Shown piece after piece: positions 44,013 through 53,217 of a stretch of 64,000 nt of DNA. Within the stretch, counting starts at the first letter, position 1. Every line of letters begins with the position of its first letter. The notes beneath the pieces were generated by a model, which did not search any database, was not told the origin of the DNA, and saw only the letters and a list, made by a program, of their open reading frames with translations. The DNA comes from Paraburkholderia nodosa DSM 21604. Lineage in GTDB: Bacteria; Pseudomonadota; Gammaproteobacteria; Burkholderiales; Burkholderiaceae. The stretch is from positions 51,520 through 115,519 of the forward strand of contig NZ_JAFA01000026.1 in assembly GCF_000519185.1 (NCBI RefSeq), in the 5' to 3' direction. The translations under genes were made by a program, and so were the position numbers.

Positions 44013-44450
44013 ATGCAAACCGCACTCGCCACGGATTTTTCGCACGTCAAGCCGCAGGACACCTCGTTCACGGGCGGCGGGCTGCGCGACTTCTTTGTCT
44101 ATCGCGACCTGGGCATTGCGAAAGCCACGCATGGCAAGGTGGTCGCGCAACTCGTCAGGGCAAATCTTGCGCCGGAACTGGGCACGGGCTGGCACCGGCA
44201 TGAGGCAGAGTTTCATATCGTCATCATGCTCAAGGGCTGGGCGCGCTTCATGTACGGCGAGAAGGAAACGCTCGTCGAAGCGGGCGACTGCGTGCATCAG
44301 GCGCCGGGCATCGCCCATTACCTCTTCGATTACTCGCCCGACATGGAGTACCTCGAAATCGTGAGCCCCGCCGACTTCAAGTCGATCGATGTGGATGCGC
44401 CCTGCGCCGTGCCCGCGCCGACGCCCTGGCAAGCGAGCCCCGCAATCTAA
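44013..44450 (+). CDS. Cupin-domain protein
   Basis: This 145-residue single cupin has motif 1 as GWHRHEAEFHIVIMLKG (two His, a Glu) and motif 2 around APGIAHYLF. ATG 44013 is preceded by GGGAGACC; upstream in-frame starts are not conserved. It is divergent from the BMP gene and convergent with phaZ, whose stop is 5 bases away. The function is unknown; a small metal-binding isomerase or sensor is likely. Confidence 0.85.
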   Translation: MQTALATDFSHVKPQDTSFTGGGLRDFFVYRDLGIAKATHGKVVAQLVRANLAPELGTGWHRHEAEFHIVIMLKGWARFMYGEKETLVEAGDCVHQAPGIAHYLFDYSPDMEYLEIVSPADFKSIDVDAPCAVPAPTPWQASPAI

Positions 44451-44454
44451 GGCG

Positions 44455-45810
44455 CTAGCCCCGGTTGGGCTGCGTTTCGGCGGCGCGGCTGATTGCCGTT
44501 GCCGCATGCGCGTCGGCGTCGAGCAGCGCACGCAGCGTTACCCGATCGTCGCCCATCGCCTCTGGCGCCGCGATGCGCCGCGTGCGCGGCTCGTGGTCGT
44601 GAATCGTCGAACGCACGAGCGGATAGATCTGCGTGTCCCAGCGGCGCCCATTGAAGACGCCGTAGTGGCCCACGCCCGTCTGCACATGATGCGTCTTCAT
44701 ATAAGGGCGCAGCCCCCGGCACAGGTCATGGGCGGCAACGGTCTGGCCGACCGCGCAGATATCGTCCTTCTCGCCTTCGATCGTGAGCAGCGCGGTGCGG
44801 CGAATCGCATGCGGCTCCACGAGGCGCTCGCCCACCTTGAGCTTGCCTGACGGCAGGGCGTATTCCTGAAACACCGAGCTGACCGTTTCCAGGTAGAACT
44901 CCGCGGTGAGATCGGAGGTGGCGAAGTACTCGCGATAGAACACGTTGAGCGCATCCGCTCTCGTGGGGTCGCCCTTCGCCCGTTCGTGGCGCATCTCCTC
45001 GAACGAAGCGATGTGACGCTCCAGGTTCATCGACATGAACGCACTGAGCTGCACGAAACCCGGGTACACGCGCCGCTGCGCGCCGGGAAAACCGCCTGGC
45101 ACCGCGCTGATGAGATTGCGCTCGAACCACGTGATCGGCTTGCTGTTGGCGAGTTCGTTGACCTTGGTGGGATTCACCCGGCAATCGATCGGTCCCGCCA
45201 TCAGCGTCATGCTCGCGGGCTGCGCGGGATCGTTGTCGGCGGCCATCAACGATACGGCCGCGAGCGCCGCGACCGTCGGCTGGCAGATCGCCACCAGATG
45301 TGCATCGGGGCCGATGCGCCGAATGAAGGACATGACGTGCTCGACGTATTCGTCGAAGCCGAAGCGCCCCGCCGATAAAGGCACGTCGCGCGGGTTGTGC
45401 CAGTCGGTGATATAGACGTCGTGATCGGCGAGCATGGTGCGCACGGTGCCGCGCAGCAGCGTCGCGAAATGCCCCGACATCGGCGCGACGAGCAGCACGC
45501 GCGGCTGTGGCGTGGCGACGTCCTTGCGAAAGTGGAGCAACGTGGCGAATGGCGTGCGCTTGACGACGGCTTCGGTCACCGGCGTGCGCACGCCACAGAC
45601 CTCCACCCCATCGATTTCGAACGGCGGCCGCGCGTGCGAGAGCCCGGCAAGCTCGATCTGCTCCCACCAGGCGTCGAGATAGCGCGCGTCGAAGCCGCAC
45701 GCGAACGCGGGCCACGCCGCGAGCGCCGCGCGGGAGAACGACGCGGTGGTGCGCCCGAACCTCGTCACGTCCGCGATCGTCTGGTAGGCCAGATAGGCGA
45801 GCAGGTTCAT
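44455..45810 (-). CDS. phaZ: Intracellular polyhydroxyalkanoate depolymerase
   Basis: This 451-residue enzyme mobilises native PHB granules, cleaving ester bonds to release monomers or acyl-CoA. It belongs to the PhaZ1 group of Cupriavidus/Burkholderia, in which the nucleophile is Cys instead of Ser. Here Cys 176 lies in AICQPTVA, and the conserved APMSGHFATLL region is at 109-119. The acid and His of the triad are probably in the C-terminal GEKDDICAVGQ and VGHYGVFNGRRW. ATG 45810 begins the family-conserved MNLLAYLAYQ; a longer open frame upstream is not conserved. Confidence 0.92.
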   Translation of the reverse strand: MNLLAYLAYQTIADVTRFGRTTASFSRAALAAWPAFACGFDARYLDAWWEQIELAGLSHARPPFEIDGVEVCGVRTPVTEAVVKRTPFATLLHFRKDVATPQPRVLLVAPMSGHFATLLRGTVRTMLADHDVYITDWHNPRDVPLSAGRFGFDEYVEHVMSFIRRIGPDAHLVAICQPTVAALAAVSLMAADNDPAQPASMTLMAGPIDCRVNPTKVNELANSKPITWFERNLISAVPGGFPGAQRRVYPGFVQLSAFMSMNLERHIASFEEMRHERAKGDPTRADALNVFYREYFATSDLTAEFYLETVSSVFQEYALPSGKLKVGERLVEPHAIRRTALLTIEGEKDDICAVGQTVAAHDLCRGLRPYMKTHHVQTGVGHYGVFNGRRWDTQIYPLVRSTIHDHEPRTRRIAAPEAMGDDRVTLRALLDADAHAATAISRAAETQPNRG

Positions 45811-46121
45811 GGGCAGAGATCCCGATTGTCTTGAACGCGAAGCGAAGCAGGCAATACGTATGCCAGAAGCGTTCATTGGCACAGTGCTTGCACTTTCCCG
45901 GCATGGCGCGCTTGCACTCGCGCCCTGGCCGGCGCGCTGCGCCACGGCAGCACGGCGCGGACGCTTCGCAGGAAGCGGCGGCATTGCCTTCCTGCATGCC
46001 GCAATGTAGTGCGGCCAGTTGGCGTGAGCGGTGCATGCAGGGGCGATGCGCGCATTCGGTGCATGCGGCTGCCTGCCCGTCGCACTGTTTGCCGTCATGT
46101 CCTCACCGTTCAGGAGCCCCC
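45811..46121. promoter_or_regulatory. Divergent phaZ/GST promoter region with TGC-rich repeats
   Basis: In this 311-base gap I see no gene. gcttgcact occurs twice (45886-45894 and 45910-45918), 24 bases apart, in a TGC/GCA-rich stretch about 75-110 bases upstream of phaZ. PhaR-type regulators of PHB genes bind TGC-rich sites, so this is a candidate operator. caggag lies just before the GST start. Confidence 0.4.
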
Positions 46122-46781
46122 ATGAGTCAGACGAATACGACCCTGACGATCAGCAGCCGGAACTATTCGTCGTGGTCCATGCGCGGCTGGCTGCTTGCCA
46201 GACTCGCCGGACTCGAATTCGACACGGTGACGGTGCCGCTCGACGACGCGGCCACGCGTGCCGAACTGCTGCTGCTCTCGCCTTCGATTCTCGTTCCCTG
46301 CCTGCGCCACGACGGCATCGCGGTCTGGGACACGCTCGCGATCTGCGAATACCTCAACGAGATCCAGCCGCAGGCGCAGCTGTTGCCCGCGGACCGCACG
46401 GCGCGCGCGCACTGCCGCTCGGTGTGCGGGGAAATGCATTCGGGCTTCAGCGCTTTGCGCTCCGCGCTGCCGATGAACCTGCGCGGCCACTTTCCGAACT
46501 TTCGCGTCTGGTCGCGTGCGCAGGACGACATCGGGCGCATTGTGACCATCTGGCGCGAATGCCTGCAGAAGCATGGTGGCCCGTGGCTCTTTGGCGAGAT
46601 CGGCGCGGCGGACGCGATGTATGCGCCCGTCGTCACGCGCCTGCTCACCTATGACGTGCCGATCGACCCCGACATCGGCGACTACTGCATGCGCGTGCTC
46701 AAGCAGCCTTACGTCGCGGAATGGATTGCAGCGGCCCAGTCGGAAACCGAGGACATCGACGAACTCGATATGGAGTTCTGA
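46122..46781 (+). CDS. Glutathione S-transferase family protein
   Basis: This 219-residue two-domain GST has an N-terminal thioredoxin-like domain with SSRNYSSWSMRGWLL (catalytic Ser/Tyr region near residues 11-18) and the glutathione-binding AVWDTLAICEYL near 67-78, then an all-helical C-terminal domain. ATG 46122 follows CAGGAG. It is divergent from phaZ, and the ATP-grasp gene follows after 143 bases. The substrate is unknown. Confidence 0.9.
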   Translation: MSQTNTTLTISSRNYSSWSMRGWLLARLAGLEFDTVTVPLDDAATRAELLLLSPSILVPCLRHDGIAVWDTLAICEYLNEIQPQAQLLPADRTARAHCRSVCGEMHSGFSALRSALPMNLRGHFPNFRVWSRAQDDIGRIVTIWRECLQKHGGPWLFGEIGAADAMYAPVVTRLLTYDVPIDPDIGDYCMRVLKQPYVAEWIAAAQSETEDIDELDMEF

Positions 46782-46924
46782 GCGTCGCCGCGCACCAACA
46801 TCGAGCACACGTTGCCGCCGCGATCGGCATGGAAGTTGCATTGGCCCCATGCAGCCCGATCACCGAACCGAATGAAGAAGCACGAATAAGCGAGCGCAAA
46901 AAAGCAGCGAACGGAAAAACGCAC

Positions 46925-48397
46925 ATGACGCCAACAGTCTTCAACGAGATGTTCGAGTACGGGGAGTTCGACGTTCGGGGCCTGACCGCCACGGCGTTCG
47001 CGCAGGCCGGCGAGCCGCGCACCCACTACCGCGAATTCTTCGCCTGGATGCGCAGCCAGAGCGAGCAGCAGATGCTCAAGAAGCGCACCGAAGCCGATGC
47101 CATCTTCCGGCGCGTGGGCATCACCTTCGCCGTGTATGGCGAAAAGGACGTATCGGGTGCGGGCACCGAGCGTACGATTCCGTTCGACGTGATCCCGCGC
47201 ATCTTCCAGCGCCAGGAGTGGAACACGCTCGAGCGAGGCCTGCGCCAGCGCGTGAACGCGCTCAACCGCTTCATCCACGACATTTATCACGAGCAGGAGA
47301 TCGTCAGGCGCGGCATCGTCCCCGCCGACCAGATCCTGCGCAACGCGCAGTACCGCCCCGAGATGCAAGGCGTGAACGTCGCGCACGACATCTATGCGCA
47401 TATCGCGGGCATCGATATCGTGCGCGCCGGCGAGGGCGAGTTCTACGTGCTCGAGGACAACCTGCGCGTGCCTTCCGGCGTCTCGTACATGCTGGAAAAC
47501 CGCAAGATGATGATGCGGCTCTTTCCCGATCTGTTCGTGCGCAATCGCGTGGCGCCCGTTGCGCACTACCCCGACCTGCTGCTCGACACGCTGCGCGCCG
47601 CCGCGCCGTCCGGCGCCGACAACCCGGCGGTCGTGCTGCTCACGCCGGGCATGTACAACCCGGCCTACTTCGAGCACGCGTTCCTCGCGCAGCAAATGGG
47701 CATCGAGCTCGTGGAAGGCCAGGACCTGTTTGTCGAGAACGATCACCTCTATATGCGCACCACGCAGGGCCCGCAGCGCGTGGACGTGATTTACCGGCGC
47801 GTGGACGACGACTTTCTCGATCCGCTAGTTTTCCGCTCCGACTCGACGCTCGGCGCGGCGGGCCTCATGAACGTCTACCGCAAGGGCAACGTGACGCTGT
47901 GCAACGCGGTGGGCACGGGTGTGGCCGACGACAAGTCGATCTACCCCTACGTGCCCGACATGGTGCGCTTTTATCTGGGCGAGGAACCGCTGCTCAAGAA
48001 CGTGCCCACGTGGATGTGCCGCAAGGCCGACGACCTGCGCTACGTGCTCGACCATCTGCCGGAGCTGGTCGTGAAGGAAACGCACGGCGCGGGCGGCTAC
48101 GGCATGCTGATCGGTCCCGCTGCCACGCGCGCCGAGATCGAGGCGTTTCGCGCGGCGCTCGTTGCGAACCCGGACAAGTACATCGCGCAGCCCACGCTCT
48201 CCCTTTCCACCTGCCCGACGTGGGTCGAAACGGGCGTCGCGCCGCGCCACATCGATCTGCGTCCGTTCGTGCTCTCGGGCAAGGAAGTGCGCATGGTGCC
48301 GGGCGGGCTCACGCGCGTCGCGCTGCGCGAGGGCTCGCTCGTGGTCAATTCCTCGCAGGGCGGCGGCACGAAGGACACCTGGGTGCTGGAGCGCTGA
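46925..48397 (+). CDS. Circularly permuted ATP-grasp amidoligase (CP-ATP-grasp type 2)
   Basis: This 490-residue member of the circularly permuted ATP-grasp family (former DUF404/DUF407) is predicted to form amide bonds with ATP. Landmarks are the N-terminal FDVIPRIFQRQEWNTLERGL, ENLRVPSG-type EDNLRVPSGVSYML near 179-192, VDVIYRRVDDDFLDPL near 285, LVVKETHGAGGYGM near 380 and VVNSSQGGGTKDTWVL at the C-terminus. ATG 46925 was chosen because MTPTVFNEMF begins the conserved region. No alpha-E gene follows directly; the fused homologue is at 53218. It is probably a partner of the transglutaminase-like genes downstream, although a minus-strand gene intervenes. Confidence 0.9.
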   Translation: MTPTVFNEMFEYGEFDVRGLTATAFAQAGEPRTHYREFFAWMRSQSEQQMLKKRTEADAIFRRVGITFAVYGEKDVSGAGTERTIPFDVIPRIFQRQEWNTLERGLRQRVNALNRFIHDIYHEQEIVRRGIVPADQILRNAQYRPEMQGVNVAHDIYAHIAGIDIVRAGEGEFYVLEDNLRVPSGVSYMLENRKMMMRLFPDLFVRNRVAPVAHYPDLLLDTLRAAAPSGADNPAVVLLTPGMYNPAYFEHAFLAQQMGIELVEGQDLFVENDHLYMRTTQGPQRVDVIYRRVDDDFLDPLVFRSDSTLGAAGLMNVYRKGNVTLCNAVGTGVADDKSIYPYVPDMVRFYLGEEPLLKNVPTWMCRKADDLRYVLDHLPELVVKETHGAGGYGMLIGPAATRAEIEAFRAALVANPDKYIAQPTLSLSTCPTWVETGVAPRHIDLRPFVLSGKEVRMVPGGLTRVALREGSLVVNSSQGGGTKDTWVLER

Positions 48398-48434
48398 GCC
48401 GGCGCAGCAACGAATTCGCGCGGCGCGTGGGCGT

Positions 48435-49508
48435 TCACGACCGCGAACACGAAGCCGAGATCACGCGATGAACGAAGCGCAACTTGTCGATGACGGGCGA
48501 AGCCAGCGCGAACGGATAGCCGTCGGGCATGCCGAGGCTGCGGTTCAGGCTGTTCAGCGCATAGGTGAGCGGAAACCAGCGCGCCATCAGGCTGTCGAAG
48601 CTCGCCTCGTCCACCGGCGTCTGGTCGACCAGCGTGGGCTCGTCGGGGCTGTCGGGCATGAGCGCGAGGCCGCAGGCCGTGGCCGTATCGAGCGTATCGA
48701 CGATATGCAGGTAATGCGCCCACGTCTCGGCCCAGTCCTCCCACGGATGCACGGACGCATACGCGCTCACGTGGCGCTCGGCCCAGTCGGGCGCGGGGCC
48801 GTCGGCGTAATGGGCGGCGAGCGCGGCGGCATAGTCGGCGCGCTCGTCGCCGAAGCGGCGGCGAAACGGTTCGAGCCAACGCCCCGTTGGCTCTTGCGCG
48901 ATGAGACGGTCGAAATAGTAGTGGCCGACCTCGTGGCGGAAATGCCCCAGCAAGGTGCGATACGGCTCGTGCAGCGATACGCGCGTGCGCTCGCGATGCG
49001 CGTCGTCGGCCTCGGCGATGTTCATCGTGATGAGGCCATGATCGTGGCCCGTCATGATGCGCTGGCCGTCGCCCGTCTCTTCGAGAAACTCGAATTGCAG
49101 GCCATGCTCCGGGTCTTCGGCGCGCGTGACGAGCGGCAGGCCGAGCGCCCCCAGCGTGTAGAGCAGGCGCCGTTTGGCGGTCTCGAGGCGATACCAGTAA
49201 AGACGGTTCTCGGGCCGCGAGAGATCGGGAATCGTGTGCGTGAACTGGCAGGCGCGGCACAGCGTGTCCTCGCAATCGGCCGGGATCATGCCGTTGCAGA
49301 CATTTTCGATTGCGTAGTTGTGGCACTGGCGAAAGAGCGTGCCTTTTGCTTGCGCATTCAGACTGCGCCAGCGGCCCTCGCCCGCCTCCTCGAACGCGTG
49401 CATCTCTCCTGTCAGCGGCACGTAGCCGAGGCGCGCCTCGCACCGCTCGCAGCGCTCGTTCTCGAAAAACACCAGCTGATTGCAGTGATCGCAGTGAAAA
49501 GTCTTCAT
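48435..49508 (-). CDS. Putative zinc metallopeptidase with N-terminal zinc ribbon
   Basis: This 357-residue protein has an N-terminal four-Cys zinc ribbon (Cys 6, 9, 20, 23) and more Cys pairs at about residues 71-87. The HEVGH motif at 192-196 marks a zincin-type peptidase, with a candidate third ligand in the SVHPWEDWAETWAHYLH region near 265-280. AGGAATG precedes ATG 49508. It is the protein annotated as putative zinc-binding metallopeptidase that is often found beside transglutaminase/ATP-grasp genes. It lies on the opposite strand inside the cluster and is divergent from the DUF2126 gene. It could process the peptide tag made by the system; that is inference. Confidence 0.87.
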   Translation of the reverse strand: MKTFHCDHCNQLVFFENERCERCEARLGYVPLTGEMHAFEEAGEGRWRSLNAQAKGTLFRQCHNYAIENVCNGMIPADCEDTLCRACQFTHTIPDLSRPENRLYWYRLETAKRRLLYTLGALGLPLVTRAEDPEHGLQFEFLEETGDGQRIMTGHDHGLITMNIAEADDAHRERTRVSLHEPYRTLLGHFRHEVGHYYFDRLIAQEPTGRWLEPFRRRFGDERADYAAALAAHYADGPAPDWAERHVSAYASVHPWEDWAETWAHYLHIVDTLDTATACGLALMPDSPDEPTLVDQTPVDEASFDSLMARWFPLTYALNSLNRSLGMPDGYPFALASPVIDKLRFVHRVISASCSRS

Positions 49509-49681
49509 TGCCGCATTCCTGTGATGGCCGCGCGCTCCGCTGCGCCTCGCGCAGCACGCCGCGTGCCTCGCACGCACGTGGCCGCCGCTGTCACATTCTG
49601 CACTCGCGCCATGCGCATCATAAGCGGGCTGCGCCGTGCGCCTTTTCCGCCGTTCCATCCACGTCGATCGAGGAGTCGGGT

Positions 49682-52600
49682 GTGTCCATCCGTGTCGCGT
49701 TAAACCATGTCACGCAGTATCGCTATGACCGGCTCGTGCGCCTCGCGCCTCACGTGGTGCGCCTGCGCCCCGCGCCGCACTGCCGCACGCCCATCCTCTC
49801 GTACTCGATGCGCGTGGAGCCCGCCGGTCATTTCGTCAACTGGCAGCAGGACCCGTTCGCCAACTACCAGGCGCGGCTCGCGTTTCCCGAGCCGACGTGC
49901 GAATTCCGCGTCACGATCGACCTGGTCGCGGAAATGGCGGTCTACAACCCGTTCGACTTCTTTCTCGAACCGGGCGCCGAGCGCTTTCCGTTCGCGTACG
50001 CGCCCGAGCTGGCCGCGGAGCTTGCGCCGTATCTGGCGCACAGCGAGCCGACGCCGCGCTTCGCCGCGTTCGTCGAAACGATCGACCGCACGCCGCGCGT
50101 GACGATCGACTTCCTCGTCGATCTGAACCAGCGCCTGCAACGCGAGATCGGCTACCTGATCCGCATGGAGCCGGGCGTGCAGACGCCCGAGGAAACGCTG
50201 GAGAAAGGCTCCGGCTCGTGCCGCGACACGGGCTGGCTGCTCGTGCAGACGCTGCGTCAGCTCGGGCTCGCGGCGCGCTTCGTGTCGGGCTATCTGCTGC
50301 AGCTCACGCCCGACGTCAAGGCGATCGACGGCCCGCGCGGCGCCGAGGCCGACTTCACCGACCTGCACGCCTGGTGCGAGGTCTATCTGCCGGGCGCGGG
50401 CTGGATCGGGCTCGATCCGACCTCGGGCCTGCTCGCGGGCGAAGGCCATATTCCGGTGGCGTGCACCCCGGAGCCCGGCAGCGCCGCGCCGATCTCGGGC
50501 GCGCTCGAAGAATGCGAAGTCGAGTTCGCGCATTCGATGTCGATCTCGCGCGTGCTCGAAACCCCGCGCGTGACGAAGCCTTACACCGAAGCCCAATGGG
50601 CCGACATGCAGGCCATGAGTGTCCAGGTGGACGCCGCGCTCGCCGGCCAGGACGTGCGCCTCACGATGGGCGGCGAGCCGACCTTCGTGGCGGCGGGCGA
50701 CCGCGACGCGCCCGAATGGAACACCGACGCGCTCGGCCCGACCAAGCGCCGCTACGCCATCGCGCTGATGGACAAGCTGCGTGCGCACTATGGCGCGCTG
50801 GGCTTTCTGCATATCGGCCAGGGCAAGTGGTATCCGGGCGAGCAGTTGCCGCGCTGGGCGCTTTCGCTCTTTTGGCGTGCGGACGGCGAGCCCTGCTGGC
50901 GCGATCCCGCGCGCTTCGCCGACGAGCGCTCGCTCACGCACCACACGGCCCAGGACGCACAGCGCTTCATCGAACACGTCGCTGCGAAGCTCGCGGTCGA
51001 TCCACAACACGTGCAGCCGGGCTACGAGGACACCTGGTATTACCTGTGGCGCGAGCGCCGCCTGCCCGTGAACGTCGATCCGTTCGACTCGCGCCTCGAC
51101 GACGAGCTGGAACGCATGCGGCTGCGCCGCGTGTTCGACTCGGGCCTCGATACCGTGACCGGCTATGTGCTGCCGCTCGCGTGCGAGCGCGACGAGCCGA
51201 CCGCGGCCCAGCCCGCCATGCAGGGCCCGCGCTGGGTGAGCGGCCCATGGTTCTTCCGCGACGACCGCATGTACCTCATTCCCGGCGACTCGCCGATGGG
51301 CTACCGTCTGCCGCTCGATTCGCTGCCGTGGGTCGCGGCGGCCGACTACCCGTGGCAGCACTCGCGCGATCCGTTCGCCGCGCCGGCGCCGCTGCGCAGC
51401 GCGGCCGAGCTGCGCATGCAGTACGAGGCGGGCTTCGATGCTGCCGCGCCATCGCGGCACGAGGAAAACGCGGGAAGCGCGGGAAACGCGAATGGACCTG
51501 AAACAAACCGCTACCCCGAGCGCGGCGAATCCGCCGCCTGGACCCACCGCACCGCACTGTGCGTCGAAGTACGCGACCCCGCGCGCGCCGCCGGGCCGAA
51601 AGCCGAAGCCGCCTCCTTTGGCCGCTCGCAAGGCCAGCTTCATGTATTCATGCCGCCGCTCGCCGAACTCGACGACTACCTCGACTTGCTGGCCGCCGTC
51701 GAAGCCACCGCCGCCGACCTGGCGCTGCCCGTCGTGATCGAAGGCTATCCGCCGCCGCGCGACCCGCGCCTGAAAATGCTCCAGCTCACGCCCGACCCCG
51801 GCGTGATCGAGGTGAACATCCACCCGTCGTCGACCTGGGACGAACTGGTCGAGCGCACCGAATTCCTCTATCACGCCGCGCACGAAACCCTGCTCTCCAC
51901 CGAGAAGTTCATGCTCGACGGCCGCCACACCGGCACCGGCGGCGGTAATCACCTCGTGCTCGGCGGCGCCACGCCCGCCGACAGCCCGTTCCTGCGCCGC
52001 CCCGACCTGCTCGCGAGCCTCGTGGCCTACTGGCACAACCATCCGTCGTTGTCGTACCTGTTTTCGGGCCTCTTCATCGGGCCGACGAGCCAGGCGCCGC
52101 GCGTGGACGAAGCGCGTAACGATCAGGTCTACGAACTGGAAGTCGCGTTCGCCGAGATCCAGCGTCAGGTCGATTTGCTGCGTGGTTTCGGGAGCCCCTT
52201 CGACGACCGCCCGCGCGTGCCGCCCTGGCTCATCGACCGCACGCTGCGCAACATCCTCATCGACGTGACCGGCAACACGCATCGCGCCGAGTTCTGCATC
52301 GACAAGCTCTATTCGCCCGACGGCCCGACCGGCCGCCTGGGCCTGCTCGAGCTGCGCGGCTTCGAAATGCCGCCGCACGCGCGCATGAGCCTCGCGCAGC
52401 AACTGCTGCTGCGCGCGCTCGTCGCGCGCTTCTGGAAAACGCCGTACACGCAGCGTCTCACGCGCTGGGGCACCGAGCTGCACGACCGCTTCATGCTCTC
52501 GACCTTCGTGCAGATGGATTTCGACGACGTGCTCGCCGAAACGTCCGCGGCGGAATTCGCGCTCGACCCCGCCTGGTTCGCGCCGCACTTCGAATTCCGC

Positions 52601-53140
52601 TTCCCGCTGGTCGGCGAGCTGCAGACGAGCGGCATCGCGCTCTCGGTGCGCCATGCCCTCGAACCGTGGCACGTGATGGGCGAAGAAGGCGGGGCCGGCA
52701 CGACGGTGCGCTATGTCGATTCGTCGGTGGAGCGGCTCGAAGTACGCGTGCTCGGCATCAACGAAAGCCGCCACGTCGTGACCGTGAACGGCCGCGCGCT
52801 GCCGCTTCAACCCACCGGGCGCGTGAGCGAGAGCGTGGCGGGTGTGCGCTTTCGCGCGTGGCAACAGTCGACGTCGCTGCATCCCACCATCGGCGTGCAC
52901 GCGCCGCTCACGATCGATATCGTCGACACCTGGAGCGCGCGCGCGATCGGCGGATGCCAGTATCATGTTGCGCATCCGGGCGGCCGCCATTATCAGACGT
53001 TTCCGGTCAATGCCTACGAGGCCGAGAGCCGGCGACGCGCGCGTTTCTTCACGACCGGCCACACGCCGGGGCCCGTGGAAGTGGCGCCGCCCGAGCGCAG
53101 CCTCGAATTTCCGTTCACACTGGATCTACGCCGCGGCTGA
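49682..53140 (+). CDS. Transglutaminase-like / DUF2126 large protein
   Basis: This 1152-residue protein has an N-terminal bacterial transglutaminase-like region and a long C-terminal DUF2126 region. The papain-like triad is visible: Cys 180 in GSGSCRDTGW, His 229 in DLHAWCEVY, Asp 245 in GLDPTSG. The DUF2126 part (about 300-1150) includes LTMGGEPTFVA, GQGKWYPGEQLPRW and GTGGGNHLVLGG, and may be a glutamine-synthetase-like ligase or related fold. The start is GTG 49682: AGGAG sits 7 bases ahead and VSIRVALNHVTQYRYD is the conserved beginning. The length is normal for the family. It forms one transcription unit with the next two genes. Confidence 0.92.
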   Translation: MSIRVALNHVTQYRYDRLVRLAPHVVRLRPAPHCRTPILSYSMRVEPAGHFVNWQQDPFANYQARLAFPEPTCEFRVTIDLVAEMAVYNPFDFFLEPGAERFPFAYAPELAAELAPYLAHSEPTPRFAAFVETIDRTPRVTIDFLVDLNQRLQREIGYLIRMEPGVQTPEETLEKGSGSCRDTGWLLVQTLRQLGLAARFVSGYLLQLTPDVKAIDGPRGAEADFTDLHAWCEVYLPGAGWIGLDPTSGLLAGEGHIPVACTPEPGSAAPISGALEECEVEFAHSMSISRVLETPRVTKPYTEAQWADMQAMSVQVDAALAGQDVRLTMGGEPTFVAAGDRDAPEWNTDALGPTKRRYAIALMDKLRAHYGALGFLHIGQGKWYPGEQLPRWALSLFWRADGEPCWRDPARFADERSLTHHTAQDAQRFIEHVAAKLAVDPQHVQPGYEDTWYYLWRERRLPVNVDPFDSRLDDELERMRLRRVFDSGLDTVTGYVLPLACERDEPTAAQPAMQGPRWVSGPWFFRDDRMYLIPGDSPMGYRLPLDSLPWVAAADYPWQHSRDPFAAPAPLRSAAELRMQYEAGFDAAAPSRHEENAGSAGNANGPETNRYPERGESAAWTHRTALCVEVRDPARAAGPKAEAASFGRSQGQLHVFMPPLAELDDYLDLLAAVEATAADLALPVVIEGYPPPRDPRLKMLQLTPDPGVIEVNIHPSSTWDELVERTEFLYHAAHETLLSTEKFMLDGRHTGTGGGNHLVLGGATPADSPFLRRPDLLASLVAYWHNHPSLSYLFSGLFIGPTSQAPRVDEARNDQVYELEVAFAEIQRQVDLLRGFGSPFDDRPRVPPWLIDRTLRNILIDVTGNTHRAEFCIDKLYSPDGPTGRLGLLELRGFEMPPHARMSLAQQLLLRALVARFWKTPYTQRLTRWGTELHDRFMLSTFVQMDFDDVLAETSAAEFALDPAWFAPHFEFRFPLVGELQTSGIALSVRHALEPWHVMGEEGGAGTTVRYVDSSVERLEVRVLGINESRHVVTVNGRALPLQPTGRVSESVAGVRFRAWQQSTSLHPTIGVHAPLTIDIVDTWSARAIGGCQYHVAHPGGRHYQTFPVNAYEAESRRRARFFTTGHTPGPVEVAPPERSLEFPFTLDLRRG

Positions 53141-53176
53141 TTGCGGCCGATAACCCGTCAAGCGCCCTAACCGAAG

Positions 53177-53200
53177 GCGCGCCTCGCGAACGAGGCGCGC
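53177..53200 (+). other. Perfect 10-base hairpin in the intergenic leader
   Basis: gcgcgcctcg and cgaggcgcgc enclose a cgaa tetraloop, between the DUF2126 stop (53140) and the next gene. No T-tract follows. It may be an RNA processing or stability element, or may limit translation of the next gene, whose ribosome-binding site is poor. Confidence 0.55.
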
Positions 53201-53217
53201 TGCCACGACCCACGATC

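Noticed and set aside
49700..53062. Very long open frame (about 1120 codons) on the minus strand
   Set aside because: It lies antisense to the DUF2126 gene, which has clear family motifs. The product is an Arg/His/Ala-rich shadow typical of GC-rich third positions.
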